Below the pieces are notes generated by a model. It saw only the letters and a program-made list of their open reading frames with translations, was not told where the DNA came from and did no database searches. Shown here in pieces: positions 22,815 through 24,991 of a DNA stretch of 24,991 bases; the stretch's first letter is position 1, and each line of letters opens with the position of its first letter. The stretch comes from Flavobacterium psychrophilum. GTDB lineage: Bacteria; Bacteroidota; Bacteroidia; Flavobacteriales; Flavobacteriaceae. Location of the stretch: the NCBI GenBank assembly GCA_022730285.1, contig DZCQ01000024.1, forward strand, positions 12,048-37,038, in the 5' to 3' direction. A program made the position numbers and the translations under genes.

Positions 22815-23387
22815 GACACTTTTATGATTCAAATATTCATTGTTTATTGGTAAATTTGTTGGGTCGTTTTTTTCCATTGCAATAATTTTTTTGTGAATGC
22901 CTTCATTGGCTTTTATTATTGCAATTCGGGCGGTTTTTACAAATTCTATTAATCCAAATTTGGTTAATTTTTCTAACAAATTGTTTATTTCATCTTCTTG
23001 CCCTGTGGTTTCAAAAACGGTATAATCTTCTCTTATTACTACTGCTTTTGCACCAAACTCTCTTAATAATCGTTCTACTTTTACTTCTTTGATAATTACG
23101 TTAGTTGGCACTTTGTATAGAGCCATTTGTTGCCAAATAATTTCGTCGTTTGTGTTAGAGTAAACCTTAAAAACATCTACAATTTTTTCGAGTTGTTTTA
23201 CTAAATTTTGAACAATTTCTTCAGTTTCTTTTACTACAATTGTAAAACGATAAATATTTTCTATTTCGCTTGGAGAGGAATTAAAACTTTCCAAACTAAT
23301 TTTTCTTTTAGAAAATAAAATGGCAATTTTATTGATTAATCCTACTTGATTTTCTGTAAAAACAGTTAACGTATATTCTTTTTTCAT
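22800..23387 (-). CDS. ilvN: Acetolactate synthase, small regulatory subunit
   Basis: The 195-residue protein starts with an ACT domain (about 3-78; YTLTVFTENQVGLINKIAILF, 4 onward) that binds valine, followed by a second domain (about 80-165) with the IlvN/IlvH-type segment VFETTGQEDEINNLLEKL. It activates the catalytic subunit and gives it feedback sensitivity. Length is a little above the usual 160-175 because of a charged C-terminal tail. It follows ilvB by 17 nt, the usual pairing. Confidence 0.95.
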   Translation of the reverse strand: MKKEYTLTVFTENQVGLINKIAILFSKRKISLESFNSSPSEIENIYRFTIVVKETEEIVQNLVKQLEKIVDVFKVYSNTNDEIIWQQMALYKVPTNVIIKEVKVERLLREFGAKAVVIREDYTVFETTGQEDEINNLLEKLTKFGLIEFVKTARIAIIKANEGIHKKIIAMEKNDPTNLPINNEYLNHKSVIFEM

Positions 23388-23404
23388 TTTATTTTTCTAA
23401 AAAA

Positions 23405-24991
23405 TTAAATTTCATCTTTTGTTAATACAATTTCGGCAATTCCTTTGCCTTGTGGTACCATTGGGAAAACATTATCGTCTTTGATAACATCAATTTCAAG
23501 TAAATAACATGCGTTGTGGTTTAGCATTTCTTGTAAACTTTCTTTTAAATTTTCTCTGTTTGTAACATGTTTTCCTGCAATATTATAAGCATCCGCAACT
23601 TTCACAAAATCTGGACTCGTAATATCTGTAAATGAATATCTGCTTTCGTTAAATAATTCTTGCCATTGACGTACCATTCCTAAAAAATGATTGTTTAAAA
23701 TTATAATTTTCACATTGGGTTTAAACTGCATTATAGTTCCTAATTCTTGAATATTCATTTGCATTCCACCATCACCAATTATAGCAATAACTTCTCGATT
23801 GGGAACCCCAAATTTAGCTCCAATAGCAGCAGGCAAAGCAAACCCCATTGTGCCAATTCCACCACTTGTAATGTTGCTTCTAGTTTGATTTTGAGACGTA
23901 TATCTACAAGCTACCATTTGATGTTGCCCTACATCGGTTACAATAACCGCATCGCCATTTGTGAGTTCGTTAAGTGTTTTAATCACTTCACCCATGGTTA
24001 ATTTTTCAGATTTTGGATTTAGTTCGTCATGAATAACAACATCGTATTCTTTTGTAGCTTTTTCTCTGAATTGATTCAACCAATTATCATGTGTTTTTTT
24101 GTTGATTAATTCTGTTAAAAGCGGTAATGTTTCTTTGCAATCTCCCCAAACAGGTATTGTGACCGCTACATTTTTGTCTATCTCGGCTGGGTCAATGTCA
24201 AAATGAATTATTTGAGCTTGCTTAGCATATTTGTCCAATCTACCAGTTACACGGTCGTCAAATCGCATTCCAATTGCAATTAACACATCACATTCGTTGG
24301 TTAAATAATTAGGGCCATAATTGCCATGCATTCCAAGCATTCCAACGCCAAGTGGATGATTTGTAGGAATAGCACTCATTCCTAATATAGTCCATGCGGC
24401 AGGAATTCCTGATTTTTCAATAAATTGAAGAAATTCTTTTTCGGCATTTCCTAAAATAACACCTTGTCCAAAAACGATGAAAGGTTTTTTCGCATTGTTG
24501 ATTAATTTAGCCGCTTTTTCGATATATTCGTTTCTAACAATTGGTTTTGGACGGTAACTACGAATATGGATGCATTTTTTATATCCTTGATATTCAAGCA
24601 TTTGCATCTGAGCATTTTTGGTAATATCAATCAATACTGGTCCAGGACGACCACTTTGAGCAATAAAGAATGCTTTAGCAAGAATTTCCGGAATTTCTGT
24701 AGCATCTGTTATTTGATAATTCCATTTGGTTACTGGCATCGAGATATTGATTACATCCGTTTCCTGAAAAGCATCAGTGCCTAAAAGATGGGCGAAAACT
24801 TGTCCTGTAATACAAACTATTGGTGTAGAATCTATCATTGCATCGGCAATTCCTGTTATCAAATTGGTTGCACCTGGTCCCGAAGTTGCAAAAACAACTC
24901 CAACCTTGCCCGATGCACGAGCATAACCTTGAGCAGCGTGAATAGCACCTTGTTCATGGCGAACCAAAATATGATTAATTTTATCTTGAAA
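23405..24991 (-). CDS. ilvB: Acetolactate synthase, large catalytic subunit (5' end cut by window edge)
   Basis: The frame stays open to the right edge (FQDKINHILVRHEQGA at the edge), so the visible 528 residues lack roughly the first 45 of a protein of about 570. RHEQGA carries the catalytic Glu (visible residue 13) that protonates the thiamine ring. ATSGPGATNLITGIADA is the conserved N-terminal-domain segment, and the C-terminal TPP/Mg motif runs from GDGGMQMNIQELGT to NN. This FAD/TPP enzyme condenses two pyruvates to acetolactate, or pyruvate with 2-oxobutanoate to acetohydroxybutyrate. It is the first visible gene of the operon; ilvD may lie upstream beyond the edge. A TTG at 24965-24967 lies inside the conserved region and is not a start. 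Confidence 0.97.
   Translation of the reverse strand, partial: FQDKINHILVRHEQGAIHAAQGYARASGKVGVVFATSGPGATNLITGIADAMIDSTPIVCITGQVFAHLLGTDAFQETDVINISMPVTKWNYQITDATEIPEILAKAFFIAQSGRPGPVLIDITKNAQMQMLEYQGYKKCIHIRSYRPKPIVRNEYIEKAAKLINNAKKPFIVFGQGVILGNAEKEFLQFIEKSGIPAAWTILGMSAIPTNHPLGVGMLGMHGNYGPNYLTNECDVLIAIGMRFDDRVTGRLDKYAKQAQIIHFDIDPAEIDKNVAVTIPVWGDCKETLPLLTELINKKTHDNWLNQFREKATKEYDVVIHDELNPKSEKLTMGEVIKTLNELTNGDAVIVTDVGQHQMVACRYTSQNQTRSNITSGGIGTMGFALPAAIGAKFGVPNREVIAIIGDGGMQMNIQELGTIMQFKPNVKIIILNNHFLGMVRQWQELFNESRYSFTDITSPDFVKVADAYNIAGKHVTNRENLKESLQEMLNHNACYLLEIDVIKDDNVFPMVPQGKGIAEIVLTKDEI

Noticed and set aside
22559..22819. An 86-codon minus-strand frame overlapping the start of ilvC
   Set aside because: It is a shifted reading of ilvC and the ilvN-ilvC gap, with no independent signature.
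24965..24967. TTG as the start codon of ilvB
   Set aside because: The frame is open to the window edge and the residues before it (FQDKINHI) match the acetolactate synthase N-terminal region, so the gene is simply truncated by the window.

Overview
The window is AT-rich chromosomal DNA from a member of the Bacteroidetes, most probably a Flavobacteriaceae species close to Flavobacterium. This rests on three things. Several genes are preceded by the Bacteroidetes -7 box (TAnnTTTG), once together with a -33 TTTG element. The proteins have a flavobacterial character: a long biopterin-dependent aromatic amino acid hydroxylase, a small GldL-like membrane protein, and an ECF sigma factor followed by a one-helix membrane protein and a periplasmic Spy-like protein. 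Finally, the synteny resembles flavobacterial genomes as I remember them. No phage, transposase, CRISPR, rRNA or tRNA was seen; this is core genome rather than an island.

Layout. Positions 1-1807 (minus strand) hold two tandem paralogues of a one-helix coiled-coil envelope protein, separated by a strong intrinsic terminator. Positions 1915-4242 (plus) hold an arginase-fold formimidoylglutamase and a DEAD-box RNA helicase, ending in a perfect 17-bp hairpin that also serves the opposing rplS. Positions 4321-5489 (minus) are trmD then rplS, with a textbook promoter and possible leader in front of rplS. Positions 5562-7046 (plus) are a compact sigma-factor module whose two parts carry matching ECF-type promoters. 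Positions 7047-11620 (minus) contain an MsbA-like ABC exporter, a small membrane protein, truA, maf and a UbiA prenyltransferase. Positions 11753-12136 (plus) are a RidA protein, and 12180-13068 (minus) a DUF202 protein and a TPMT-like methyltransferase behind a CRP-like palindrome. Positions 13191-14954 (minus) are the aromatic amino acid hydroxylase.

Positions 15194-24991 (minus) are a branched-chain amino acid operon read in the order ilvB-ilvN-ilvC-leuA-leuC-leuD-leuB-ilvA. It encodes threonine deaminase, both acetolactate synthase subunits, ketol-acid reductoisomerase and the whole leucine branch. Dihydroxyacid dehydratase (ilvD) and the transaminase (ilvE) are not in the window; ilvB is cut by the right edge, and ilvD may lie upstream. 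RidA, encoded nearby, hydrolyses the enamine/imine made by threonine deaminase, so it is functionally linked to ilvA. The leuA-leuC gap is almost filled by a GC-richer, palindromic REP/MITE-like element.

The most interesting signals are the duplicated ECF promoter motif with identical spacing around the sigma gene, the palindromic repeat inside the leu operon, the diverging tandem paralogues, the insertion and long C-terminal extension of the hydroxylase, and the CRP-like site near -41.5. I did not find a convincing wholly new multi-gene system; the sigma module is the nearest to an undercharacterised regulatory unit.
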